From contig SAXG01000063.1 in assembly GCA_012932865.1 (NCBI GenBank), positions 186,001 to 250,000 on the forward strand: a stretch of DNA of 64,000 nt, in the 5' to 3' direction. A model generated the notes under the pieces. It saw only the letters and a list, made by a program, of their open reading frames with translations, searched no databases and was not told the DNA's origin. Positions within the stretch are counted from its first letter, which is position 1. Each line of letters begins with the position of its first letter. A program made the translations under genes and the position numbers. This document shows, one piece after another, positions 34,565 to 47,402 of the stretch. This DNA comes from Amylostereum areolatum. Its lineage: Eukaryota; Basidiomycota; Agaricomycetes; Russulales; Stereaceae.

Positions 34565-35844
34565 ATCGCTCGTTCCCGTCAGCACTGCAACCAAACCTTC
34601 CCCAGGCCATCACCCCATCAAATGCGTTGATTTTCGCGGGGAGTGTTACAGAGTTGGTTTAACATGGTGCGTGTGTCCTTCTTCGTCGGTCAGATAACGT
34701 ACCAATCGCTGTCTTAGACGACGCCCGGCCATCCCGCCAGTCACGACCGTGACACACCTTGTCAGCGACTCCCCTCCCTCACGTTCGTCGTGACGTGCAA
34801 CCGTCGTCTTATGTGAGTCTTATATCATGGCTCAATATCCTCGGTTTCATGACACCTTTTCCCAAAGATCACTCACGAACACTTGGTCGTTCAATGTTTA
34901 ACCCCAGCACCGCCGTGGGACCACCTCGTTTTCCCGTCTCTCAGGCCCCCCGTTCGTCATGTGGCAGCGACGGTCAACAGCACGAGCCAAAGCTCTACGA
35001 AGCACCGCGCGTCTCGTTCATTCGCGTGCCCCGTTCTTCCGACCCGGACATCAATAAACACAGACCCACACTCCCTCGCCCTCGCGGGCGACGGCGGCGC
35101 GTCATATGGATGGAATAAACCGTCTCCCCACTACGACAAGCTCGGAAGCCGGCGTAAGCCAGGTTCGTACCCCGTCCGTCGCGTTTGCCAGCGTAAAGTC
35201 CAACTCTGCACGTCGATATTCACAGGCTTTTGTGCGCCTCCGACCACGCGCCGACGACGCCCGCCTCCAACTCCATATTTCTACATAAAGTCCCGCTCAC
35301 GGCCCAACCATAACACCGCCGACGCACCTGTCCAGCGCGCCGAACTCGATGGTCTCGCCCAACAAAAGACCATGCAGAGCTAGACCACTGATACACTCAG
35401 GGCAGGGTACATGGCAGCGCTGCATCGAAGCGAACGCCGCGCCAGAGGTCCAGGACGAGGATAACGCGTTCAGGTGCAATCGCGCGCCGGGGCAGACGAC
35501 CGAAGACGTCGAGCACATGCAAGACCCGTGAACACCCTCAAACGCTCTATCCTTCTGCTTCGTTCCTTCCCGTTTTATTCTCACCGACCCTATCTCATCC
35601 TCGTCCACAACCGCTGCCTCATTTTCCGCCCCTCTCCCAAGCCTCATTTCCCCACGGTACTGGACGACGCCGTCATCGCGTCATCTGCCACCCCCGACCC
35701 CCGCGCCGATTTGGACGCCCTATGGCATTCGATAAAGTAGATTATATACCAATAAGCATGCGACTCCCCGACGGGATTGCTCGAAACGCTCGCGCGACGC
35801 AGATATGCGTATAAGACAAGCCGGTACAGCGCCATGAAGAGTTG
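34565..35844. other. Intergenic region upstream of the hydrolase segment
   Basis: Pieces such as ACCACCTCGTTTTCCCGT and CGTCATGTGGCAGCGACGG loosely resemble the area near 14.3 kb, suggesting another decayed multi-copy fragment. No gene is supported. Confidence 0.25.
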
Positions 35845-37425
35845 CTAACACCCTGCACAAGGGAACGTCGCCGGGCTCCTGTAGCCATTCGTCCCGACCG
35901 CCCTCACGCCAAATATCACGTTGTCCTTCGACAACGGCACCGTCGCCTGGTCCACCAAGCCCACCGGCACCACGTCCGTCCAATCCGGCGCGTCCGTCGG
36001 CCTCCACACGACCTCGTACCCCGCCACGCTCGCGCTCGCGTCCAGCGTCCAGGCGAGCGTGCTGTTGTTGGTGAGCGCCGTCGCCTGGAGCGCCACGCCC
36101 TTCGGCGTGCCCGGCGCCTGCGCGAGCGACCAGATCGCGGCCGCGTTCACCTTGGCGACGCGCGCGATGAAGGGCATGTCGCAGAACTCGATGAGGTCGC
36201 CGAACTGGACGCCCGTCGCGCGGTCCACGCGCACGTCCTGGTGCTGGTGGGCGAAGTTCTCGTTGGGCTCCGTGAAGCGCGCGGCGGGGAAGCCTTGCTG
36301 GAGGAAGGGCTTGTGGTCGCCGCCGCGGAGGAAGCGGTCGAGGCGGTAGATGACTCGGACTATGCGCGTCAGAGGGGTGGTTAGGTATACAAAAGGGCAG
36401 GGAGGGCTCACCGCTCATGTCCGTGAAGGTGTTGGACGCCACTTCCTGAACGAACCGCGACAGCTCGCGCGCCGGTGAGTCGTTCTCGCCGCCCACGGTC
36501 ACCCGCGCCTGCGCCTGCGCCGCGGTCGCCGTCGAGGGGATGCCCTGCGCGAAGAGACGGATGCTGTGCGCGTCGACGACGCCCTCGTCCGACTTGGACG
36601 AGCCCACGATGTCGTTCGTGAACATCCCCTGAACGTCGGCCCCGGCGTCCTTCATCGTCTGCGCGAAGAAGGTGGACCCGAACAGGCCCTGCTCCTCCCC
36701 CGCCACCGCGCCGAGCATGATCGTCGCTTTGGGGGGCGCGACGGTCGACATGATGCGCACGAGCTCCATCACGATCTGGACAAAGTCACCGGCGTCAGTG
36801 GCCCCCGTCCCCCAAGCCCAAGCAACAACAAAAAAGAGACCAGACGCACCGCGACGCCCGACCCGTCGTCGTCCGCTCCCGGCGCGGCGTTCTCGAAATC
36901 GCTGATGTTGGAGTTCCGCGAGTCGTAGTGGCCGGTGATGATATACACCCTGTTCGGCTCCTCCGAGCCCTGGATGGTCGCGATCACGTTGCTGACGTTG
37001 ACCGCGAACGGGATCTCGTCCTCGGGCTGCTGAATGTAGCTCGGCACGCCGATCGTGACGTTCGTGCCCACCGGCGCCGCCGCGGCGTACGCGCGCATCT
37101 GCGCCGCGATCCAGTCGCGCGCGGCCCCGATCCCGCGCGCGGGGTCCGTCTGCGTCGAGAGGGTGTGGCGGGTGCCGAAGCCGACCAGCCGGGCGATGGT
37201 GGCGTTGACCCGGTCGGCGTCGATTTGGGAGAGGATGTGTTGGAGGTCGGGCGCGGGCGCCTGGGGGGCGAAGGCGTCTCCGGGGCCGGGCGGCCAGGCG
37301 TCGGCGGTGACGCATTGCGCGCGCTCGGATCGGGGACGGGGGGGTGCGAGGTGGAGGGCGCGGGCGCCGGCGGCGGCGAGGAGAGCCAGCAGGGCGGCAC
37401 GGGGTGTGCGGGGGAAAAGGTGCAT
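35845..37425 (-). CDS. Secreted M28-family zinc aminopeptidase
   Basis: Exons 37425-36850, 36775-36412 and 36359-35845 encode about 484 aa. A hydrophobic signal peptide ([16 protein letters not shown]) is followed by a propeptide-like segment. The di-zinc peptidase signature comes in order: TGHYDSRNS (His and Asp), PGADDDGSG (bridging Asp), GEEQGLFGS (catalytic Glu and zinc Glu), FTNDIVG (Asp) and RGGDHKPF (His). All metal ligands are present. The last ~90 residues resemble a fibronectin-III fold (AGYEVVWRP ... [17 protein letters not shown]). The enzyme should trim N-terminal residues from extracellular peptides, consistent with a saprotrophic lifestyle. The ATG at 37425 directly precedes the signal peptide. 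Both introns are canonical GT-AG. Confidence 0.93.
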
Positions 37426-38024
37426 GTTGGCCTTACGGCGCTAAAAAGGCACGATGTGCGGGTTTTTATACGTTGGAAAAGACCCGAGCGAGCAAGGGGA
37501 AAGATTGTGGTGTGGGTGGATAAGTGGCAGGGGTTTGAACGACGCGTCGCGCGTATACGCACGAGCTGGTCTGAAGTCCGATCGCTCCTTGTGCTATATT
37601 TGAGTCTTCGGGAGCACTTCGAGTCAGGAGGTCGAGGAGGCCATAAAGATAGAAGGTCTGAACGTCGTCGCGGTCGGATATAGTGGGGAGGAACGTTTCC
37701 CGTGGGATGGCCTAGCGAACGCAGGTGACTTTGGCGCGATGCCGGCAAGCACAGAGCGATGGTTATCTTCGGCTCGAGCTCGAGAAAATCCTTCCGGGTG
37801 AGGGAAGTGGGGCATGTGCGAACCCAGGGCAACGTTCACGCTCTGTTGGCCGGTCGAAACGGCAATCGGGCCCAAACACTGGCATTCAGGAGTCAAACCT
37901 ACTGACTGGACGAAACGGCGGCGCGTACTGGCACACGATGATCAGAAGGATGCCCCAAGTATCGTAAGACGAGTGAAGCGGCAAGAGGAGGAGGCGTACA
38001 AATACAAGGATTCTATGAAGTCGA

Positions 38025-38858
38025 TTACTGCGCAAGCAATTCTTTTAGCTCCCCGTTCCCCGCCATCTCCGTGACGATGTCCAAGCCGCCGACGAACTCG
38101 CCGTTGATGATCAGTTGCGGGAACGTCGGCCAGTCGTTCAGCACTTTGAGACCTAAGTGCCGGGGAGACGAATAAGGATAGGATCAAGAAGGGAAGCCCC
38201 GCGAGACGCACCTGATCGCACTGACTCGTCGCCGAGGATGTCGAAGTGTGTGTACTCCACGCCCTGCTCCTTCAGCAGCGCGACCGTCTTCCGAGAGAAG
38301 CCACATCGCGGAACTTCCGGAGAGCCCTTCATGAAGAGCACGACTTTGCTCTGGTTCATGAGGGATCGGAGACGTGCGTCAAGTTCGTCCTCGGTCTCCA
38401 CCTTCTCCGCCAATCCCGCCGCTGGGCGTTTGTCGGTGTACGAGAGGGGGCTGATGGCTGATGGCGGTCGTGCGTGCGTGGCGATGGCGGTGGTCAATGC
38501 AGCAGCATCTGCTCCAGATATACGACCGAGGAGAGTGTGTCCCTGTCCTCGTATTAGGATGCCGGGAGCGACTGGCAAAACTCGTAGGCAGACGCACCCG
38601 CAGAATGACGAAGGACGGCACGGCCTCGATGTCGAATGACTCGGTGATGTCGCTCTGGGATTCGGCCTCGATTTGCAGCACGAGGACGGCGGGGTACTTC
38701 TTGGCGAGCTCGAGGACGACCTCGTTCATCTGGGCGCAGGGAGCGGCCCATGGTGCCCAGAAGTTGAGCAACGAGACGCGGTTGAGGTCGGCCGAGAGGA
38801 GGGTCTGGAAGTGGTCGGCCGAGGCTACTTCGTGGAAGTTGGAAGGGGCGACAGCCAT
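38025..38858 (-). CDS. grx4: Monothiol glutaredoxin (Grx3/Grx4 type)
   Basis: Exons 38858-38598, 38542-38212 and 38152-38025 encode about 239 aa. An N-terminal thioredoxin-like domain ([38 protein letters not shown]) is joined to one C-terminal glutaredoxin domain with active site PRCGFSRK, then [20 protein letters not shown]. The CGFS motif binds a bridging Fe-S cluster with glutathione. These proteins traffic iron-sulfur clusters and signal iron status in cytosol and nucleus. The thioredoxin part has lost the CGPC dithiol (APC remains), as is usual in the family. An in-frame ATG 33 codons upstream (38957) would add a basic, Ser-rich leader. I chose 38858 because homologues start close to the NFHE segment, but an alternative mitochondrial form cannot be excluded. 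Confidence 0.92.
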
Positions 38859-39325
38859 CGTGTCCGAGGGCGGCGGCGTGGACGGTTTACGTCGGTCAGA
38901 GCTCGAGGTTGGAGGGAGATTTGAGAAGATTGCACGCCGAAGCATGGCCGAGGACATATCGCGTCATAATCATCTAATCTGATACCGCTTACTAACCGCG
39001 TACCTCCCTTATCTTATCTGCTAACCGCCTATCACATTCAATACTTACTTATGTTCAAAATATTGAACTTCGTCCAGACTGCCACTTGGGTTTCTTTCTC
39101 CTCCTCCTCCTCGTCGCGCCTCGGTTTTCAACATCCTTCCCCTTCATCTCCTTTGTTTGCGACATGCGCTCGCCAGGATCAGGTCAGCGGGGTCGCTGTT
39201 CGTCCGTGCGTAATCGAAGACATGACAGCAGCGATAAGGCAGAGGGTATTTCCTTGGTGCGCATATATCCTGCGTCGAGTCGTACGTTATCCGGCGCTGA
39301 ACTTTCCCCCAGACCGTTGCATAAG

Positions 39326-42300
39326 ATGGCCAGCTTGCGCATCGGTGTCGACGTTGGAGGGTGAGTTCCACTGGTATGCGCGTCGGAACCGGTGCTGATG
39401 GGACACCCACAGGACGAACACAGACGGCGTGTTGTTAGACCCGACCCGCTTGCAAGAACCGACCCACGGCATCTTGGCGTGGTACGTCGTTGCATCTCCG
39501 GTACGAGTTGGCCTAATAACCGGTCTGCAGGCATAAAACACCCACGACCGCCGATCCCAGCTCAGGCATCGAAGACGTTATAGCCGCCCTGTTCCAAAAG
39601 GCGGACGTGGACAGTTCCAGCATCGCCAGCGTCACGATAGGGACCACCGTGCGCTTTCCTCACTTTCGCCAGGCCTTTCGTCTCATCTAACATCGCCGTC
39701 CAGCATTTCATCAACGCCGTCCTTGAGAAAGACCAGAACCGTCTCGCCCCCGTCGCCGTCCTTCGCCTCTGCGGCCCCTTCGCTCTCACCGTCAGCGCCG
39801 GAATCGACTGGCCCGACGATCTCCGAAGGCTTATCTGTGTCTACCAAGCGCGTCTCAAAGGCGGCCTCGAAGTCGACGGCAACCTCATTGGCGACATCGA
39901 CGAGGACGAGATCGCAGAACACGCACGCATCATCAAGGCGAAGGGGATACGCTCCATCGTCATCAATGGCGTCTTTTCTCCGGTGGACATCGAGCACTTG
40001 CAAGAAGAGCGCGCGAGGGACGTCGTGCTCAAGGTCTATCCCGAGGTCGACGTCGTTATATCCAAAGAAGGTGCGGGACGCTTCCACCCCCTTTCGCCCT
40101 ATCCATCCTGACCTATTTCCAGTGGCCAACCTTGGCTTCGTCGAGCGCGAGAACGCCGCGATCCTCAATGCCTCCATCCTGCGTTTCGCCCAGCAAACCA
40201 TAGCCGCCTTCCGCCGCGCCATGACCGGCCGCCTCAACCTTGCCTGCCCCATCTTCCTGACCCAGAACGACGGCACGATCATGCCTGCCCACCTCGCCGC
40301 GCGCCTGCCAATCCGCACCTTCGCCAGCGGCTCGACCAACTCCATGTGCGGCGCGAGGTTCCTTGCCCAGTCCAGCGCGGTCAGGAAGGAAGCCATCCTC
40401 GTCGTCGACATCGGTGGCACCTCCACGGACGCGGGGATGCTGCTTCCATCTGGCTTCCCGCGTCAAGCGGCAGCCTTCACGGAGCTGGTAGGAATCCGTA
40501 TGAACTTTTCTTGCCCGGATGTGAAAAGGTAGGTTCGCCTCGTTCCTCGTCAACATCTCACTAAGGATGACCTCGTCCAGCATCGCCCTAGGCGGAGGCT
40601 CGATTATCAGGAAAACGGCGTCGGGCCTTACCATCGGTCCTGATTCGGTCGGCCATTGCATCCAGGAGCAAGCTCTCGTGTTTGGTGGCGAGGTGCCCAC
40701 GACGACGGACTACACAGTGGCTTCTTATGGCCTCAAGACCATCGGTGATGCCTCGAAGGTGGAGGGCGCGCTGCCGGACCTTGTGGAATACCAAACACTC
40801 GTGAAGCATATGCTGGAGGACATCGTGGACAAAATGAAGACCTCCGCAGAGGACATCCCTGTTTTGCTCGTAGGCGGTGGTGCTATCATCGCGCCTGAGG
40901 CGCTGGCTGGTGCAAGCAAGGTCATCAAACCGGAGTACGCTGGCGTCGCCAACGCCATCGGAGCCGGTACGTTTCCCTCCACCTTGATGCCTTTCGATCG
41001 CTGACGCTTCTTCAGCCATGGCGCGGGTCTCGGGTGCAGTCGACACCGTCGTGTCCACGGCGGGCAAGAGCCTCGCCTCGGTCTTTGAAGAGATCTCGAA
41101 GATGGCCATCGATCGGGCTGTCGCCAACGGGGCGGCCAGGGAGACTGTTCACATCGCTGAGCGGGACGCGTTCCCACTTCCCGTCCGTCGTGTCCTTCCT
41201 TCCGCCGATACCCATTCAATTGACATCCTCTGTGTAGTATATCGCAAACAAATCCCGTGTCATCGTCAAGGCCGTGGGCGACCTCGACTTCACGAAGGTC
41301 CGAGCTGCCCCACCGCCTGACGCGGATGACCTATCCATTATCGAAGTCCCGGACAAGCGGCCCTTGCCAGAGCCGACGCAGCCTTCGACCATCGATATCA
41401 AGACGTACCGCCCGAAGGTGCTGAATCGCGAGTGGTTCATCTCCGAGCTGGACCTGACTTGGATCGCGTGCGGATGCTACATCCTGGGCACGGGCGGGGG
41501 CGGTTCGCCCTATCCGGAGTTCATCGAGGTTCGGGAGATGATGAGGACGGGCGCGGTCGTGAGGGTCATCGATCCGCAGGACCTGGCGGACGATGCGGTG
41601 GTGGCCTGCGGTGGTTCGATGGTATGTGTTAGTGCGTCTAGACGATACTGGTCACACCTCACACTGGCATGAAGGGCTCGCCTACGGTCTCGATGGAGAA
41701 GCTTCCTGGCCCAGAGTGAGTTCGTCGACCGTTCACCATCTACATGTAATCTCATTATGGTCTGTCGTGATAGGATCATGGAGGCGCAGAATGCTCTGTA
41801 CGGATACCTCGGCATCAAGGCTGACGCTGTCATGGCTTTGGAGATTGGAGGTGGCAATGGCTTACAAGGCAGGCGCATTTGTCTGTAGCGTTTTTTCACA
41901 GTACTGACGCTTTATTAGGCCTGCTGATCGGTGCATCCACCAATATGAACGTACCCGTCGTCGACGGCGACTGGATGGGCCGCGCCTATCCCACTGGCCA
42001 GCAGGTAAACCACACGCCCCCACTTATCTATCCGCATACTCAACCTTGGGGTCCATCGCCAGGTCACCCCCGTCGTTTACGAGGATGGCCCCCTCTTCTT
42101 TCCGCAAGTGATCGCCGACGGCAACGGGAACCAAATGATGTTCTTGAAGGCGACGAGCGAGGAGATGATGGAGCGCGCCTTCCGCGCGGCGCTCGCCGAG
42201 ATGGGCTCCTCCGTCGCCTGCGCGCGCGGACCGTACCCGGGCCATAAGACCAAGAAGCAGATCGTCGCGCACACCGTCTCCCTCGCGTGGCGGATCGGGC

Positions 42301-42890
42301 GCGCGGTCGCGCTGTGCCGGCAGTCGGGCGGGCTGGACGCCGTCGCGGAGGCGATCGTCGACGAGGTCGGCGGGCGCGCGGCGGCGAAGGTGCTGTTCAA
42401 GGGCAAGATCGTGGGCGTGGAGCGCAGGCTGTTCAAGGGGCACTCGTACGGCGAGCTGATCATCGAGGCGGCGGACGTGGCGGGGACGGGCGAGGCGCCG
42501 TTCAGAGGGAGGATAAGGATCCCGTTCAAGAACGAGAACATATTCGCCACCGTCGAGGTGGACGGGGAGGAGGAGGAGGTGGGCCTTGTTTCTCTGTTCT
42601 GTCGCTTTCTTTTGTTTTGTGGCGGGGCGTCTGACGTTCGTGCCCAGGTCGTCGCGTCCGTGCCGGACCTTGTGAGCGTCCTCGACGCGCAGAACGGCGA
42701 GGCGCTGGGCACGCCGGAGTACCGCTACGGCCTCTTCGTCGTCGTCATCGGAATCACGGCCTCGCCCCACTGGACGTCCACCGAGAGAGGTCTGGCGTTG
42801 GGCGGGCCGCGCGCGTTCGATATGGATGTGGTGTATAAACCGCTGGGCGTGTTCAGCCAGCCGAGGAGCGTCGTGGAGGAGTTCTCGTGA
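39326..42890 (+). CDS. Hydantoinase/oxoprolinase A fused to S-methyl-thiohydantoin desulfurase (DUF917)
   Basis: Thirteen exons (39326-39360, 39413-39481, 39531-39648, 39704-40070, 40123-40528, 40581-40966, 41016-41182, 41238-41621, 41675-41715, 41774-41868, 41919-42004, 42063-42578, 42648-42890) encode 970 aa. The first half is an ASKHA-fold hydantoinase A: GVDVGGTNTDGVL, TIGTTHFINAV, LTQNDGT, VVDIGGTSTDAGM, SIALGGGSI and LLVGGGAIIAP. From about residue 580 comes the DUF917/S-Me-THD domain: ACGCYILGTGGGGSPYPE, EIGGGNGLQ and NMNVPVVDGDWMGRAYP. The product should hydrolyse a hydantoin- or 5-oxoproline-like ring with ATP; the exact substrate is unknown. The intron after GGGNGLQ has either a GC donor (41869) or a weak GT donor (41881); both keep frame and the GC version fits the family better. 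Confidence 0.92.
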
Positions 42891-44746
42891 AAGGAAAAGG
42901 TTGCTCGAGGGCGTGGCTGTGTTGCATGTACTAAATAGTACTGACTGCTATCGTTTCTTCTCTGCTGTACCGCGGATGGCTTATAGGTCCTTGGATTCAT
43001 CGAAAACACGCCATCCCGTCAGGTCTTTATCCTCATCCTCGTGGACAACACATCATGCTACTACGTTACACACCAGAATCCTATGTTTGAGCGTGGACAT
43101 CGTCTGGTGGAGGAAATCTGGTGGAGTTTTATAGACTGGTTCATCGTCGACGAAGAGTTTGCGACGTGCGTACACAATACCGTACATGCTGCTCGACAGT
43201 GTCAGGAGGCCGCATCACCGTTCCAACCGTGGACCAAACCGGGACTGAATCTGGACCAAAACTATATTTTGGCCCAGCAGCTGGCCCATATCTATACTCT
43301 TTCAGCGAAATCACCCCCTACGAAGCTTGGAAAAATTCGTTGCTCTCGTCCGCGTCACTCCAACCAATCCCCCTTGCTCTCATCTGCTTCCCATCATTAT
43401 TTTCCACCGACACCTTCAATCACCTCCTCGCTCTCTGGTTTCTGGCGACATATTGCATGCTATAGCGAGTCTGATTTGGACCCGACACACACTCGAGTCG
43501 GTCGACTCATTGACTCAAGCTTGGCCAGCTCTCTACTGACGAGTCATCTTGAAAGATCGTATGTTCCCAGTCTATCCGCATGCCCGCGTCATGAGACCTC
43601 GAGCCTCGAGGAATATAGAGATGCTTCTGAAGGGACATCGATTGGAGAAAGTGCACCGGCAGGAGGGAATATGAACGATGGATCGACCTGGACATTCTGA
43701 GGGGCAAACCAAGGGCAAACACGAGGTAAGCCTCGCCCATCTGGTGCCGTAAACGCCCTCGTCGACTGTTCTCCGTGGATGGATCCAGGAATGCGTTGTC
43801 TGCTAGCCTGCTACTGCTTAGCCGCGATTTATGCCTGATGCTTTCAATTGCTGGTCAAGCGATGTCGACTAAGATGGCCGGTGTCGATGTCGCCTTTAGC
43901 TAGGCCGTCTGTCGCCAAGCCTCTATTCTAGCTCTCAATGTCCCCTGGGTCCGCGCGTAGGCTAACTTGCGCTCGTGCATTGATACTAGTGTACGTGATA
44001 TCCGATCGCTACCCTTTCATGTTGTCGCCCGGCGGCCCCGACCTGGCGCGTATGCGCCCGAAAACTTAATCCCATCCAGAATGCGCCCTTGCTGCAGCAG
44101 TCCATCGATGTCGATGAGGAGCAGACCGCATGTTCGTCGCATGGCGAACGTCGTCAGCTTTACATGCCCCGACGCATCGCCCTTCACGCGTGTTCACGCT
44201 TGGTTCACGTCGGGTTCACGCTAGAGCCTAAGAGTCGATCGCAAATCCACGTCAATGTTCCGTCAGGTATTGATCAACATATTGAAGCCTGTCAAGTCGA
44301 ACACGGTTCAGCCGTGGCGGATACTTGCTCCCAACCTCCCTTGCCGAGGCCTCCTGCCACGCTTCTCAACATCCCATCACGCTGCAGGCAATATGGCGGC
44401 CCTCGTCACAAGAAAAACTTCACTGAATCACACATGTTCTAACTTCTCTGTCACCCGCAGACCTTCCGCCACCTTCCGTTGGCTTCCCGGTGGCTTCCTC
44501 CAGGAGACTCGTGCCAAAGACACGCTTCGATGTGACCGCCCGACGTCCGTCGGTCAACGTTCCCTGATAACCATCACCTACCCGATCGCCCGCCCTAAGG
44601 TCGGCTCCTTGGCGAAAACGCCGTCCCCGCGTTGGTCTCGCGTATAAAAGACCCATGCCATCCGTCGACGTTCCCTCATCCCCCAGGATTATCCACTCCA
44701 GTCACTCTTTACTCGTCTTCCTTCAGACCTCCCCGTTCATTCAGTC
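42891..44746. other. Intergenic region
   Basis: A 219-codon open frame at 43041-43700 shows no recognisable domain and no splice signals, so I do not call it a gene. The rest is the promoter region of the small secreted protein. Confidence 0.35.
44643..44650 (+). promoter_or_regulatory. TATA box of the small secreted protein gene
   Basis: TATAAAAG lies 104 bases upstream of the ATG at 44747, followed by a pyrimidine-rich leader. A strong TATA is usual in highly expressed fungal secreted-protein genes. Confidence 0.6.
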
Positions 44747-45504
44747 ATGTTCTCCTTCGCCAAGATCGCTACCGTCGCCGCCGTCGCCTTCGGCACCCTC
44801 GCCTCCGCGATGCCCGCCGCTTACGGCACCCCCGCGTCGTACGGCGCCGTTGCGGCTCCCCCGTCCACCTCTGCTTCCGGCAGCGACGTGACGAGCATTC
44901 TGACTGGCCTCCACGCCAGTGTCGAGGCTAAGGTCGATGTCCTCGGTACGCGCATTTCCTCGTTTCGGCTGAGGGTGGCCATGGCTGACGGCGTATGCAG
45001 CGAGCGTGACTTTGGATAACTTCTCCAAGGACCAGATCACCAACGTCGCCCTCGACGTGAAGTTGGACGTCTCGGTTGCCGTCGACGCCATCAAGGCGCT
45101 CCCCACGGGCACCGTTGGCGCCGGTGACCTCCTCGTCCTCCTGTCTGGTGTCATCAGCGTAAGTGCCCCCGCGCTCCTTTTTCTACGCTGCGGGCTAACG
45201 TGTTGGGCTTTCAGGTCGTCGTCTCTGCGTTCGCCCGCATCTACGTCATCGCCGGTGTTGACCAGGTCGCTGTCCGTGCCTCCGTCTCCGTTCTTGCGTA
45301 CGTCTCCTCCCTCGTCGCGGTCATCAGTGTCGTCTAACGTTCCCGTGCAGCGACGTCCTTGCCTCGCTCGTCACCGTCGTCTGCGCGCACCTTACCGGCG
45401 TCCTGTCGGTCTCCGTCGGGCTCCTCGTGAACCTCCTCGGCGGCTGCACTTCCTCCATCATCAGCCTCCAGCTCACTGCGCTGATCAAGGTGCTCGCTCT
45501 CTAA
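44747..45504 (+). CDS. Small secreted hydrophobic protein, four exons
   Basis: Exons 44747-44945, 45001-45158, 45215-45297 and 45351-45504 encode about 197 aa. A clear signal peptide (MFSFAKIATVAAVAFGTLASA) is followed by an A/S/G/T-rich linker, then a Val/Leu/Ala-rich region with few charged residues. It contains helical stretches (FSKDQITNVALDVKLDVSVAV, LLVLLSGVIS) and ends SIISLQLTALIKVLAL. No cysteine pattern of hydrophobins or cerato-platanins is present. I recall similar short secreted proteins of unknown function in Agaricomycetes but cannot name a family. The strong TATA box and short leader suggest high or inducible expression. Confidence 0.75.
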
Positions 45505-47402
45505 GCGCCTGTTCGTGAGCAGATTCTGTGGGCTCGCAACGTGGATTTCATGGCTTTTTGGGCTCTTTACGGATGCGTGTAATTACCCTACCTCCCTCCT
45601 ACTCTCGCACTACCTACATCAACCCCTAATTACAAGCCGCTCTTTGCTTCGTTCATCGCTGTGGGATCGTGAGGCAGTCGACGATTCGATGTCGGTAAGA
45701 TCACTGATCAGTCCGAGTTTGACTCACGGTGAAGACGGCTGAGTGTGGGTTTGGTCTGCTTCTGGGTGTCGCTTCGCGTGACATGGTTAGACGTGCGTTG
45801 TGCGAGCTTGAGCAGTGACGTCATCATGGGTCCGGGCTCGGACGCACGAATTTGTCCATCTGAGTGTCTTGAATGCAGTTTGGCTGAGCAATGTGAGACT
45901 CAACTCAAAGGTTCGTGCCCATTGAGTTCAAGTCTAGGCTACATCAATTTCAAGGGGTTTGGCTGGACGGGAAAATAGCCTTTTTGGGATGTCCCTTCAT
46001 GTCATACCTATCGCATCATCACATTGACGGCTCGTGCACGTCGACGGTCGTTGCACTGTGACTTTGCTCTCGAATTGCCGATGTCGAGTGCAATATACAC
46101 TGACACGGCTTTATCATTGAGTGCTTTTGCTCAGAAGGTCAGTGGTGTCATGCTCAGTGGTGCAAGGCGGCCGCTGGTGCTCATTAATAAGTACAGTGCG
46201 TGCATTATGCGTTGTGCAAGAGCTCGTGGTTGCATTTCTGACAGCCTTGGATGCTGACTTCATGAGCACCGGTGTTTTCGACTTTTCGTGTCGCTGCCAT
46301 TCGCTGTCGCGGGTCGCACTGTCACCCGTCATGTTGCATGATATACGATCCGCAAATGAGGCATACATCCTGCACAGAAAGCGGTACGAGGTTGGTGGTT
46401 ACGGCCTACACCAGTTTTCATGTTGACGAGATCCACTATCTGACAGCTGTCCGTCTATGACCTTCCACAAACAATGCTTAGCTGGCCTACCATGGCTACA
46501 ACTTATGGTGGTGCGGCCTCGGTATCGAAGTAGTACATATGCCGTCTTTCTGTTCTTACCGTGCAGCGCAAACCTTGTTCACAACGTGTTTACATACCCG
46601 TTTATCTCGCGGTCGATGTACTTATCGAAGTCCAGCCCGGTAGCTCGAGCCAGCAGTGTAAGTACTAGTAGTTTAAATAATCAGCTTGTAGCTCGTGTCC
46701 AGCCTGCTACCCCACTGCCGCAAGAGCACTGTTAGCATTCCCTTTATATGCATATCTGATGCGATGCACGGCACAGAATTTATTTAAACTATCCACCACC
46801 ATCTCCGTTTCAGAGCTCAGCCAGAGGAGGTCATCCGCATGACGAGCAAACCATGACATAAATGAATTTGATTGGCTCTCCAGCGCTCGAGAGAGCCTTT
46901 CGTGCCGTCCTAAAATGGCTATTTTCCCGTCCCGCGAGATCCCTTGAAATTGATGCAGACCTTATACTCAGAACGACTGTCTTCTGAGTAAGGTCAGCCA
47001 CGGAGACTAGTTCAAGTCTGTCGAAGAAGGTAAGTGTACCATATGTGCGTCGCGGCATCGAGCCTCAGTCGTGAAGTATGTTCGTCAAATCACCGCGAAA
47101 AAAACAGATGGTTGATGGCAAAATGAATTATACAGTATAGTACATGGACGTAAGTAGCAGATAGCGGCGATGTAAGTATGGACGTGCTGGGTCATTGAGT
47201 GGACTAGATGAAGACAGATTTGGTGCAGAAGATACTAGTACACGTATGTAGATGGCGCATGCACGTACGAAATGTACAGTTCAAGGCTTCACGTCAGGAC
47301 GATCGGACAGGGACGAGGAAATGTCCTAGAAAGACGGTGCATATTGAGAGCAGTACAAGGGGATGGAATGAAGCCACGGACCTTCGAGCATTTCCCTTCC
47401 GA
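45505..47402. other. Intergenic region
   Basis: About 1.9 kb of AT-richer sequence with only short unrecognised frames. I see no gene, RNA or transposon ends here. Confidence 0.4.

Noticed and set aside
35720..37315. 531-codon minus-strand frame overlapping the M28 peptidase
   Set aside because: Only its middle part (exon 2) is coding; the ends are out-of-frame readings of exons 1 and 3 and of intron sequence.
35842..37683. Long plus-strand open frames opposite the M28 peptidase
   Set aside because: They are Arg/Gly/Ala-rich antisense shadows of a GC-rich gene; the minus strand carries the complete zinc-peptidase signature.
43041..43700. 219-codon open frame
   Set aside because: No domain, irregular composition, no promoter or splice support; more likely chance.
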